A DNA stretch of 64,000 nucleotides from positions 7,018,626 through 7,082,625 of the forward strand of contig CM043875.1 in NCBI GenBank assembly GCA_023846275.1, given 5' to 3'. The DNA is from Vanilla planifolia (taxonomy: Eukaryota; Streptophyta; Magnoliopsida; Asparagales; Orchidaceae). Position numbers and translations under genes: made by a program. Below the pieces are notes generated by a model, which saw only the letters and a list, made by a program, of their open reading frames with translations, had not been told where the DNA came from and ran no database searches. Positions 47,601 through 59,900 of the stretch are shown here, piece by piece. Position 1 is the stretch's first letter; each line of letters begins with the position of its first letter.

Positions 47601-50600
47601 GATATTCTATTTGATTAATTCATTTTTGTTAACACAAATGTATCATATATATATGATAATGACATCATATAGTATGAATCAAACAAGTCTCTTATGATCA
47701 AATTTTGAGCTATGAAAAAATTTTACATGATCTAAGATTATATTATACAATATATTGTCAAAGAATCTCACATCTAATAAATGTCTAAGTCTTCAAACAA
47801 AATTTTTGAGTATGTATCGTATTAGTATGATCAAAATTAGCAAAAACTTTGTCTAAGTCCTTAGCTAAGTCTCACTTATTAGATTGATTGTATTAGCCTA
47901 AAGGTGGATCATCACTATACGATACATATTTTTACAAGAACTCTGCTCTTAAGAAAATATCATACGTTGTGATCATAAACTATAAATGCTTGCATGATAC
48001 ATATATTTATTAGTTACGATAATCATACAAATATCATAAGCCTTATCATATTAACATGATGAAAAGTGTTGTGAAGTAGATCATCGTACAAGTTCGTGCA
48101 TAATTCTTCTTAGTACAACTTGTAACATATATAAGGTGATAAGTGTACTCTTACAATATCACTTTTGTATTCATATAATGTTAAGTTTATACTTTTATTT
48201 TAATAGTAATCATATTAGTCTAATGTATTAACATTGTTATACATGAATCTATTTTATATATTAGTTTATATACTCATATGATATAAATATCATACTCATA
48301 TGGTGTAGTAAGAACCTTTATTAATGAACATATAATTATAACATGAATAATTAGAATTTATACAATGTGTAAAATAAAAATAAAATAAAGTCATACTAGT
48401 ATAATATAATAATAATACTATTATGTTCTATAACCATATTTATAAGATTTTTTATTCTAATGTATAGTTATGACACAAAGACTTTATATTATATAATATA
48501 TAGTATTTGTCAATCCACTCATAACATAATATGGTTATATTAATATGATATAAAAATCATACATGTTTGACCAATACTAAGCTTGTACACTTAACCAATC
48601 ATAAGAAAAAATAAATGATATAATTGTACAAAGAAAGCTTCATACTCATATGATGCTAGGAGATGTTATACTTTTAGAGGTCAGACAACACATGTATAAG
48701 GTCGATACATCATATGACTTCATTCATGCTTCTAAAAGTTTGTTTTGGTAGCCATAACTATACAATGAAAGCATCATAACCCTATAATGTCATCATGACT
48801 TCAAACGTTAGTTGAGATTTTAAGTTAAAATATAGATCATCCAAGTATGATATTAGATGTTGTATTATACAACCAATAGGTAATGGATAATATAACTCAA
48901 ACATGTTTTAAGTTTGATTTCAATATCTTAAGACTTGAGATGAACTTAGAATAACATATAATAATATTATATGCATCCTAATGTAATTTTAGTAAACTTG
49001 ATAACTCAAGAAATAATTTAACAACAGAATGCATATGTGAAATATGTGTCATCCAGTTCTAATAATGTTATATAGAAAACAAGTGATGAGATAAGTAATC
49101 AAACCAAAATAAAATTCTGATGATAAACTCTTAATAAGTAGTCACTACACTAAAGAGTCTAAATAAATGTTCTCATGTTTACAAATTGAATTAAGTTTGA
49201 GTAAAGATACTAACACTCCTTAAACATGACTTTACATATGAATTTAAGAAATACTTGATCAAGCTCTCCAAATGATTCATCCTTATTTGATCTTATGATG
49301 CGTGATCTGAAATAGTCAAGAAAGAGTGCTAGCAAAACTAACATAATAGTTTTATTATCATTAAAAAAGTGATGTATTGATCAAGGGTATAATAATCTAA
49401 ATTTTGCCAAAATAAGTCTTCTATACTAAAATTCTCAAATTACAAATATACCCTCAACATAATTATGAAAATAATAATAATGTCTAAAATCTTTAAAAAT
49501 TCATAATAATTTTTTATCTAAAAAATTACAAACTCAATGTCATTGAGTTTGTCTTGAAGAGTTATTTCTATTGATATGTCCAAATATTATTTTGGTTAAG
49601 GTTGAGATGATACCACATTTCCTTAAGCTTTATCATTATTTTAATATATAAATTTTCATTTAAAAGAATTAATTTATAATATAAAACTATACCTAATTAC
49701 AATTCCATTAACTTAATTTCATAGCTTATCACCACTTAAATGTTGTGAAAATGCAAGTTGTTATTATGTGCGACTTGATTTCTATCATACTAATATGATA
49801 TCTCTTTTATTCTTGCATAATATAATTTTTTAGCTAATTAGGAAGCTGATTTTATTCATACTTGTACAATATAACTTTTGAGTATGATATCTATTTACTT
49901 AAGAGGTTTAGTTTAGAATTTAGTCATACATTGAATAGATTTATGTGGTATGAATATAATCCACCTATTATATGAGTACAAGTCTTTATGATTAGTGAAT
50001 TGAGCTAGTTGAAAAACTTATGATCTTATGTGATCATGCATTGTATAGAAAATTCTTGAGAGCTAAGAATTGGATTAAGAAAATTATGCTATTCATACAT
50101 GTGTGATGTGCTCATTGCATAAGTATCATATGTTGTCCACTGAGAAATAAACTAGTCAAATAAATAAGATAAGTCAGATGATGTGCTAATATACATCTAT
50201 GATATCTTGGATTAGACAATAAGATCAATTTAGGACTATGAGTAAAGACTAGGTTTACTAGTTTTTAAGGAAATGTTGATATATCCATTTAAAGAAGTTT
50301 GGTGCTATTGGAGAGTATTGTAAGGATTATATAAATATCAAGGCTCCAACTCACCATTTACTACATGAGATATAAAATTAGAGATAATAAAATACTAAGT
50401 GAAAATAAAAAACTCTTAATAGGGACCTAACAATACGACAAAATCCAAACATTATCCATTACAAAATATTAATAAAACTACATTTAAGAGATCCAAAAGA
50501 AAATGTGGCCCCAAGTTTATACAAACTCAAAATGCAAATAAAACAAAAACCCATTTTAAATTAAAAGATCAAAATATAGGATCACAAAAAGATTATTAAC

Positions 50601-51035
50601 TATTCCTAAAAACTAATATAAGGAAATGAAAAGCATAAGCTAGGAACATCCAGTATTACAAGAGTCCATAGTATAATAACACACAAATTACCAACTATCT
50701 CAACAAATAAATCATGTCCTTATTCATAACATCATAATATTCAGTTCTTAATGTAATGGATACATGATCTATGATACAAGTAATCAAATATAAAAGACAT
50801 ACCATTGTAAGCATGATAATAAATCATATGAATAAATAATATCATAAGTCATATGAGTAAGTTAGAAATTGTACCATGCTATGTAAATATCATAAGAAAG
50901 CCAAATATAATATAAATTATTAATTTATCTCTTATTTCTAATTTCACATATTTTATGTAATTACTAGGACCTTTGAATTATTATCTTCTAGATTCAAATA
51001 ATTAATAATCACAAAATTAAATTAAATTAAATAAT
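47601..51035. repeat. AT-rich retroelement family, third copy
   Basis: 49460-49660 resembles the two flanks of the solo LTR (3870-4011 joined to 7101-7150), and 50030-50080 resembles 8230-8290. 50650-50830 resembles 600-770. A TATATAAAT near 50334 parallels TATATAAAG at 8534. There is no gene. Confidence 0.5.
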
Positions 51036-51335
51036 ATCATAACCTTAGTTACACAAGTGCTGGTGACTTCATATATAAGGCATCATAACTTTAGCCACAC
51101 TAAAGTGTTACTAACTTACACATATAAAGTTTCATAGTCCAAACCATATTAAAATACTAATGATTACATATATAGGGTATCATAGCCTTAGTTATACCAA
51201 AAAACTGATATACACATACATTGTATTATAATCCTAGTCAAACTAAATTATATGAGACTTATGCATGTAAGGTATCATGACCTTAGCTACATTGACATAC
51301 TACACATACATGTAAAATATCATGACCCTAATAAT
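51036..51335. repeat. Degenerate ~47-bp minisatellite, ~6.4 copies
   Basis: Units open with 'atcata.cc' or a variant at 51036, 51082, 51131, 51179, 51225, 51274 and 51319, giving periods of 45-49. Within each unit the order is 'ccttagttacac', a variable middle, then 'acacatataaggt'. The copies differ considerably, so the array is old. Confidence 0.75.
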
Positions 51336-51749
51336 AAGAGAATAAGTTGTTTTAGGATATATCAAGTATTATCTTTTTTTTGTTACTAAGAAACCATGTT
51401 AGAATTTTTGATAACCAAATAACTTATTTAACTACATTCATATATGAAGTGGACCTACCAATCTATATGTTATTTTTATATACATTTTATTCTATTTTAA
51501 TTATTCTTATGTTTTCATGTATTAAGAAAAGTCAAAGTAAAACTATGTAACCAGTAAAATCATATGATAAAAATATAGAACATCATTAAGTTCATTCCAA
51601 ATGGTAAGAACAAGCATAAGTATTTGCCAATTTAATAAAATGTAATCTAAAATAAATTATATAAGAATATAAAAAATAATATTATGATTGTCTTCATTGA
51701 TAACGTTTTATTGAATTTTAAATCCATTAATAGGCATGTTGTACATTTA
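51336..51749. other. No gene seen; AT-rich sequence before gypsy pol
   Basis: There is only AT-rich sequence, possibly the eroded upstream part of the adjacent gypsy element. Confidence 0.4.
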
Positions 51750-53990
51750 CTTGTGTGCTAAGACTTTTAGGGTGAATTAATTGTATGCCTGGTTCTCCAA
51801 ATATGATTTTTGGTTGTCTTAAGTTATGTTTTTAGGTTAAGTGATTAGTGCATAAAGAATTATTATTGCTCTTAAAAAACTTTGGACCATTATGGATTGG
51901 TGTAGACCACCTTTAGTTTCAAAGATTAGAAGATATCTTGGTATAGCTATATACTATCAAAAATTTTGGCATAGATTTTCTTAGATTGTATCCTAACTAG
52001 ATTGTCTTAAAAAGTAGTAAAATTTAAATAAGATAGAAATTATAAGAACAACTTTATAAAATTGAAAGGGAAATTAATAATAACTCCAACTCTTATGTTA
52101 CTAAAAGGACCTCATTAATATCAAGTTTTTATCAATGCTTTACTCTAAAGTTAGGGTATGTTTTGATGCATAATGGTAGAGTATTTCCTAGACCTCTAAG
52201 AAGATAAAACTCATGGAAAGAAATACATTATATATGATTTAGAATTTACTATTATAGCCTTTGCTATGAAAATTTGGTAGGATTATCTTTGTGGTGTCAA
52301 ATGAGGTGTTCATTGATTAACGAAGTTTGAAGTATCTTTTCACTTAAGAAGAATTAAATTTAAGACACAGAAGGTTCTTAAAATTCATCAAAGATTATGA
52401 CCTAATTATAAATTATTATGTAAGAATAGATAATGTGGTTGCTAAAGCATTAAGTAGAAAGGTAATCTTGCATTATCTACATGAGCATCTGGATAAAAAA
52501 ATAAGTTTCTTTTAAAATTGATTGTTACAACTAGAAGGAGTTATACATTTGTATGTTGGGTTGTTGTATCAACTTTCAATAAGACCTAATTACTAGTTTT
52601 TATTGAAGAAGATCAACTTTAAGATAAGGAATACAAATAGATAAGATAAAAAAAATAAGGGATGGATGAGAATCTAATTTGACTTTTAATGAATATGATA
52701 TGTTAAGAGTTCAGGAAAAGTTTTGCATGTTTATCCATCAATAACTTAGACAATTGATTTTATTTGAGGCCTATAATTCTAAATACTCAATCCATCTAAA
52801 AAGTAATAAATGTATCAAGAATTATGAAATAATTATTAGTGGCTTGAAATGAAAAAAGTTGTGAAAAAATGGGTTAAGTGAGATCTCATTTGCTAATAGG
52901 TCAAGGATGAACAACAAAAGTTTAATAGTTTGTTGCAATGGTTACCCACTCCTAAATGGAAGTGGGAGTATGTAATTATGGATTTTATTATTGAACTACT
53001 CAAGATTCCTATAAGATATAATTTTGTGTAGATAGTTGTGGATAAGATTAAATAATTTTGTACATTTTTAGCTATCAAATCACTTATTATTTAAAAAAGA
53101 TACCGTAACTATATATCCAATAGATTATCAGACTGCATTCTAAAGGTGTTAATATTTAAAAGAGATACCAAATTCACTCGATTTTGGAGAAAAGTGCATA
53201 AAAGTTTTGGGACTTAGTTGAGATTTAGTATAGTCTTTCACCTTCAAACCATTGAACAAAGTAAAAGAACAATCAAAACTCTTGAGGATCTAAAGTGATT
53301 ATATGTGTTAAATTTTGGGGGGGATTGTGAATATCACTTACCTTTAATAGGGTTTTCATATAATAATAGCTTCTATGCTAGTATTAATATGGCTTCTTAT
53401 TAATTGTTTCTTAGAAGGAAGTGATTATCCCTATTATGCTAGTTTAAGGAGAGGGAAACATAATTAACTAGAGTTTATTTCTTTGACAATATCATAGAGA
53501 AAATTAAAATAATTAAAGATAAGATTTATAAAACTCAAGAATACAAAAGAAATACATTTATGAGAAATATGAATGTTGAATTCCAAGAAGAGAGCATGTT
53601 TTACTTAAAGTAAGTCCCCCAAAAAGGGTTATCAGATTTTGAAATGTAGGTAAACAGAAACCCAATTATATTACGATTTTTTTAGATATTAGAAAGAGTT
53701 GAATCTATTAACAAATGAGTGGCCTTACCTCCATAAATATTGGGTGTGCATAATATCTTTCACATGTCTCCATTAAAAAGATATGTTCCTGATCCATCTC
53801 ATATAAGTCAGTATGATCTAAAAGCAATTGAAATCTAATCAAAATATCCTATCAGGAGTAGTTAGTTTGAATTCTAGATGAACAAAATTAGAGATTAAGA
53901 AATAAAATTATTCCCATAGTAAAGATGCTTTGGAGTAACTAAAGTGAAAAATAAGTAACTTAAGAAGTGAAAGAAGACAAGCAACAACTA
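51750..53990 (+). pseudogene. Ty3/gypsy pol remnant (RT - RNase H - integrase), broken
   Basis: Shifting frames on the plus strand give gypsy landmarks in order. Near 52240-52290 is an RNase H segment with 'AFAMKIW.DYL.GVK'. Near 52340-52470 are 'EELNLRHRRFLKFIKDYDL' and then 'NVVAKALSRK'. Near 52940-53080 is the integrase 'PTPKWKWEYVIMDFI' and then 'IRYNFV'. Near 53160-53380 are 'RDTKFT', 'KRTIKTLEDLK' and 'YHLPLIGFSYNNSF'. Near 53740-53810 is 'GVHNIFHMSPLKRYVPDPSH', the C-terminal integrase segment. Many stops and frameshifts show it is long dead. Gag and protease were not found. Confidence 0.87.
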
Positions 53991-53999
53991 GCTTAATTA

Positions 54000-54710
54000 A
54001 CCTTGATTATCATTCCAAATAAAGTTAGATTTATTGGATATGTATATTTCAAATTTGGAAACCAAGAATGTATTAACAAGTGGGTGCCACAAAAAATATG
54101 CCAAGATGATAATAACTAAATCTTAGATTGAAGCATAACATTATAAAGATCTTGACATGAGGAATCTATAAGTATGAAATTTGTATTTTTTTGAAGATTA
54201 ATTGAATTGTTTGAAATTTTTAATGAGGGAAATAAGAAAATAGAATTTTATATACATTAAAAGTGATCCTTTTATTTAAATAAGAGGATAACCTCTCTTA
54301 TGTTCCAAAATACATTTACTTTTAGTTTGGAGCTTAATTGAGAAAGAAAGAGAGGGAGAAGAGAACCAAAAAGGAAGAAGGAATAAGATGTCCAAACAAA
54401 TCTGGTGTGGTTCTTTAAGGAACTTTAAAGGAATTAGATAAGAAGAGAAAAAGCTTGAGAGGAAGGAAATGATTTTGACTTTGCTTATTGGAATCACATA
54501 TTAAGGTAAGATCTTACCCAAGTTCTTCTTCATACAAGATATATTTATTACTTGGGATGTTAAGAAAGTCAATTATTTTATGAGTTTTTAATGCTTTTGA
54601 CATCAAGTGGCTATTATTATTTTCTAACTGTGTTAGTCATACAAGATGATCATTTAGATCATTTGATATGACCTTCATAATAGGGACTAATGAAGGGCCC
54701 TCGGTCTAAT
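54000..54710. repeat. Sequence downstream of gypsy pol, probable decayed 3' LTR start
   Basis: 54100-54180 resembles 43721-43810, the same position relative to AT-rich sequence that follows. A purine-rich stretch (54330-54390) lies within. No TG...CA ends could be set. Confidence 0.4.
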
Positions 54711-55016
54711 GTGAATAGGTGATCAACTAAGCATCATATTAATATGAGAAGCTGATTAAACTAATATGATAAATTCATGAAATATTAAGCAAACATTGTT
54801 TGTTTAATCTCTTATTCAATCAAGTATCTATTATAAATCATACAAATATGAAATAGAGAACAGAGTCATTTGATGAGTTCATAGAATGCTTAATAAAGAT
54901 TATTCGTCTGATCCTTATCCAATCAAGTACTTATTATGGATAATACAAGTATGAAATAAAGATTGAACAAATATAATGAATTCACAAAATGATATTTAAA
55001 GATTGCTCATGTGATC
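54711..55016. repeat. ~102-bp tandem repeat, ~3 copies
   Basis: 'cttattcaatcaagta' at 54811 recurs as 'cttatccaatcaagta' at 54914 (period 103), and the following order ('tattat..at.atacaa.tatgaaata', then 'ga.ttca.a.aatg') repeats. A more diverged unit precedes 54811. The array lies in the inferred LTR of the gypsy element. Confidence 0.65.
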
Positions 55017-55379
55017 CTTTGTCTGACCATTATAGGTCATGGATTATATTATGCAATATGAAGTCAAAGATGAGAAAGTGAGTAGTTTGTTAAAGGATAG
55101 TATGGAGTAACTTTTGGAAGTCCTTTCTTACATCATGAAAATAGAAATTAACTTGTTATTAACAAAATATAATGTGAACTATGCATAAAATGAGACAAGC
55201 AAATAAAGAAAAAGAAAACATCATGAAAGAAACTTCTTAGAGTTATCCAATAAGTGAACTAAATAATTATAATATAAGTAATTTGCTAAATTTCTCAACT
55301 ATTATTTTGGAATACATATTAAGAGCATTTGCATAATATAGTTTTATTTGCATGCATTTGATTTCATCATGGAAGATTG
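55017..55379. other. No gene seen; AT-rich
   Basis: There is only AT-rich sequence between the tandem repeat and the SIRE-like segment. Confidence 0.45.
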
Positions 55380-56420
55380 TTACTATTGATATATATGTTG
55401 TAAATATAGGTAAGGGGATTGAATTGTGGAGATTTAAAACACTTCTTAGTTTCAAATGCAATATTTAATAATAATAGAAACCTTTTGGTTTGTTAAACAA
55501 ATTTAACCTACCTAAATAATCTTTCAAAGTAAATCAATTATTAATCTTAATTATTTATAAAAAATATTTTAGATTTTATTAAAAGTTTTAAATTCTTTTA
55601 CAACAATTTGTTTTTATCAGTAGTGAAACAAGTAATGCACACAAAGCAAGTAGTGCTAAAATGACAAATTTTTTAGGTTGTTCAATATAACAAGTGATTA
55701 TATCCATCCCTAGTCAATCTAACCTAGCTTTCACTAATAATCCACACCCTTTTGTCACTACCAATAGCGGTAAACCTTATACCTCTACTCCTTAACAAAG
55801 CTAATAAAGGGTATACCTTACAAAGAGAAAGAGTACAAGAACTTTAGAATTTTTGTGGCATATTTAACAAAATAAAGTTAAAAAAATATCATACCATTCA
55901 CTTGTAAGATATATATGACAAAAACTAAATGATTTTATCAAATTAAATGAAGCTTGATGTAATGTAGGAAATTAGCAAACATAGAATACTATGGTTGAAG
56001 CAATGGAAAGAACCTCCCTCATGATTTAGCACATCCCATATTCTAGGATTTTTCCTTCACACACTTACAAATGAATTTGTAATTAACGCATAATAAAAAA
56101 TTTCTCCCATATTTACTCTTCTATTTATATGAATGAATGAATTAGTGCAAATAACATAGACCCAAGAACTATAATAAGATTATTGAAATAATTCAATTAG
56201 TTATTACAAGTTTTAATGATATATTATATTAGTTATTACAAGTGTAATGCAAAGATCACCTTGGATGATGTAGTGATATGATTATTATGAATCAACTGTT
56301 AGTGGCTTATTGTATAATTATGAGAAATGTTTTCATACTACACAACTAATATTCTTAAAACCCATTTAATTGATGTCATCATACTTGATAATAACAAAGA
56401 TTATATAAGTATAATTTAGT
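55380..56420 (+). repeat. SIRE/Maximus-like copia segment, copy 3
   Basis: 'taggtaaggggattgaattg' near 55410, then 'agtgaaacaagtaatgcacac' near 55621 and 'ttttttaggttgttc' near 55668, are the same landmark order as near 46.2-47.0 kb. No intact frame is present. Confidence 0.5.
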
Positions 56421-57348
56421 TCATTTTTATAGTTTAAATAAATTATACATATTTGGTTACAGCTTACCACTATATCATATTATTTTTACCAATTTTTAAG
56501 GTCTAGAGAAAGTGTTGCATATTATGAAGGTATAAGGATAAACTATTATACAATCATATAATAATAAATTTATTAAGACTTAATAGAATAATCATACATG
56601 TATGATAAAGTTATGTAGTAGTATAAAACCTTTAGATCAATTTGAGAGGAAATGAATTACATACTCATACAAAGTAGACTTCAAACTCATATGATGATAG
56701 TAATCACTCAAATCTCAAAAAATGAATAGGAGACATGCATGGTTGATACCTTGTATGATCGAGTTACACATTTATTCTAAGTTTAGATGACAAGCACAAT
56801 TGTATAAAAAACCCATCATACTTATACAATACAATGATAAACTTCAAATTTAGTTTTTTATAAGTGAATGTAGTCCATACAAGTATGATATAACCATTGT
56901 ATCATATGATCATTAGGTAGTGAGAAACAAGGCTTATTTTAGACATTATTTCATTAGCTTAAGATTTTAATTAAATCTTAAACAATTTGTAATGATGTCA
57001 ATAGAGTCTTAATGTAACTCTTGAAGGCTTTATAAGTCAAGAACGTGATTTGTGAAGTTAGTGCATGTAAAGTTAGAAGAATACAATCTTATGAATCATA
57101 TAAATGTCAGGTAATAGATTTAAAAATTCAAACCAAGTTGATGCCTTAAAAGTGAACATTTGATGACTAGCTACTTCACTAAGAGACAATGACTCCATGA
57201 TGCATAAGTTAAGGCAATCTTTAGTGAGAGTCTTCAATCTTCATCTAATTTCAAATGCATGAACATTGTTTTATCTCAACATTCATCACTTTTATTAAAT
57301 AAATCTACACACATGCCATATATATATGATTTTAACCTTAAGGGTATG
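56421..57348. other. No gene seen; AT-rich
   Basis: AT-rich sequence with frequent 'tatgat' words, like the old repeat family, but no alignable block was identified with confidence. Confidence 0.4.
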
Positions 57349-57357
57349 ATAACCTCT

Positions 57358-57397
<40 letters not shown>

Positions 57398-57406
57398 AGA
57401 GGTTAT
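57349..57406. repeat. Perfect 58-bp palindrome with (TA)n core
   Basis: ATAACCTCTTATG on the left is the exact reverse complement of CATAAGAGGTTAT on the right, joined by a (TA)n core. The symmetry is complete across all 58 bases. Such a tract can extrude as a cruciform. TA slippage alone does not explain the matched non-TA arms. Confidence 0.93.
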
Positions 57407-59900
57407 AAATCAAAACATATTATATGAAGAAAATAAGGAAATGAAAAAAAAATATAAAAAGAAAAATGTCAATATTACATAGGGATATAATATATCACAT
57501 GAAGGAAAGAAAGTTAAGAAAAATATTTTTTTCACTATGACCTTATATTACAACAACTTAATAGATGATATATACTTTACACCCTAGAAAAGTGGCCATG
57601 ACATAGTAATGGCCAATTTCTCATTAATATAAATGTTGGCAATAGAGGGTGACACCAACATAATGAGATATACATCACAACTTGGTATCATGGATACGAA
57701 AAGATAAGTCATAAAATTAAAAATTCCCTATCTTAATTAGCAAAGATGCTAACAATAAGGGATTGGTGGCTATAAGTTGATGAGACATGATATAAGATCT
57801 TTAAGAGATGAGGATAATGATCATGGAAGAAAAATTGGGCCTAGAGAAAAAATGAATAGGAAAAATAAAAAAGAAAATAAAAATTATTATAAAAATTGAA
57901 TATAAAATGAAAGAAAAATATGACATATTATGAGTACTATATGATATTAGTACTATAAGATAATTACGTACATATATGAGCTAAATGCATAGAGACATAG
58001 ATACATTAATACTATATTTTTATTTATAGATTATCATGAATTACTTTATTCACTATTTTATTTTATTTATCAACTACATCATTATCATTTTATTTTTCAT
58101 AGCTAATAATTTATTTGTTGAACATATCATTCTTATTCTTTGTTTATATTATAGATTAAGATACTGACAGTCATAGAGCTAAAGGTCATTAGCAAATAAT
58201 TTTGAACCTTATAGTGAGAGTATGTTGTATAGGAGTGTGAGAGAAATGGACTTTATGTATGTAAGGATAATATGTATTTTTTTTATAAATGTTATATCAA
58301 TATTTAGTTTTAACTTTATATATTTTGTGATAATTAGATATTATATGATGATATTTTTCAATTTTATTAAACTTCATGTTTAAAAAATATTATTTTTGTC
58401 ATACTTGCTCATTTTTTATATAATATTCTTCGTTTTATATTGTTATCTCTAGTTTTACTATATAAATTTATAATTTGGATGTATTTTATTAAGTTTTATT
58501 AGAATATGTCAGACGTTGTGTGACAAAGATGATAGTGATTTTGAGATAATAAGAAAGGAAGAAGATTTATAAAAAAAACTCCTACAATAATGTAACTATC
58601 TTTCTCAAAAGAGATGTTAACTAAGGTCTTAGAGAATACCATTATTATTAGTTTATGGTTCAAGTTAGAATGATAAAGATTGTAATGCTTAAGATTAAAA
58701 AGGGTAGTGAATGTCACTTTGAGTGGTTAGCATCAAAGGCATGGCCTTGAAGGGCTCATAATAGACTTTTAGGTAGAGGGATATAAAGATAAATAATCTT
58801 ACAATAATATGAGATAACTCAAAGAGATAATATCTTAATATAATAAGACTATAAATATCACAATGGCCAAAAAGAATAATATCTTAACATATGAGCCTTG
58901 ATTATGATAATTTGGTATCATAATAATACCTCTTAAAATCCAATTATAGTGCCTTTGATTTTTTTATATTTATAAATATAATACAAATTGGTAATCTATT
59001 TTTTTTTATTTTAAATACCTCTATTTATTTTAGTTTAGAAAGCCATTATTTATATGTATATCAATACAAAATATCCATGAAGTTATACGGTCTCTTTTTC
59101 TTAATTGAAAAGAGGTAAGTATTTTTTCCATAGTCAAAACTATATCTCATGCTCAAATTCTTCAAAAATTTAATTTGTTTTCACAAAAAAAATATGTAAA
59201 CACTTAAACAAGGTCCAAATTAGATTAACTATGATAGTAACATGATCTTATGATAACAATCGTAATACATGACTCTTATAAAAAAATAATAAATATAAAT
59301 TCAAAAGGATGTCATTCTCTCATAATGTTTCCTCTATATTCTCATCATGTGTCTTATTATTACCTATAACTTCATACAATAGCATTATAAATTAGTTTGC
59401 AAAAATGAGGTAATAAGTAGTTATATCGTATCTAGATAATTTGAGATCATTTATTTTTTTTATTTTCATTTATCTCCATTATTTACTAATTTTTTCTATA
59501 ATTCATATAATTTCACATTTTTTTCTTAATATTCTAGCATTCATTATTTGAAATGATACCTTAATTATTTTTTATCCAACTTAGTGAATCTTTTACATTT
59601 ACTAGGGTTTTGTCCATTAAGATATGCAAATGCTTTGAATCAACAAGATGATTCTTACATAGCTTTACTAGGACTATACCTATTAGAATCTACACATATT
59701 TTAACTTAATTAGGATAATTCCTTTAAGGTTTTATCAAGCTCTACCCATTATGTTAGGGTCCCACCTAACCCACCTTAATAAGGAACATGAATAAGAGAT
59801 TAAAACCTTAATAATGAAACTGTGTGACATAATTACTTAGGTAAGGACCTGATTGTAAGACAAATCAAATTCCATCTTATTTAAAATACTTTTTGCATAA
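57407..59900. other. No gene seen; AT-rich intergenic
   Basis: No coding motif, RNA gene or defined mobile element was found on either strand. Confidence 0.45.
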
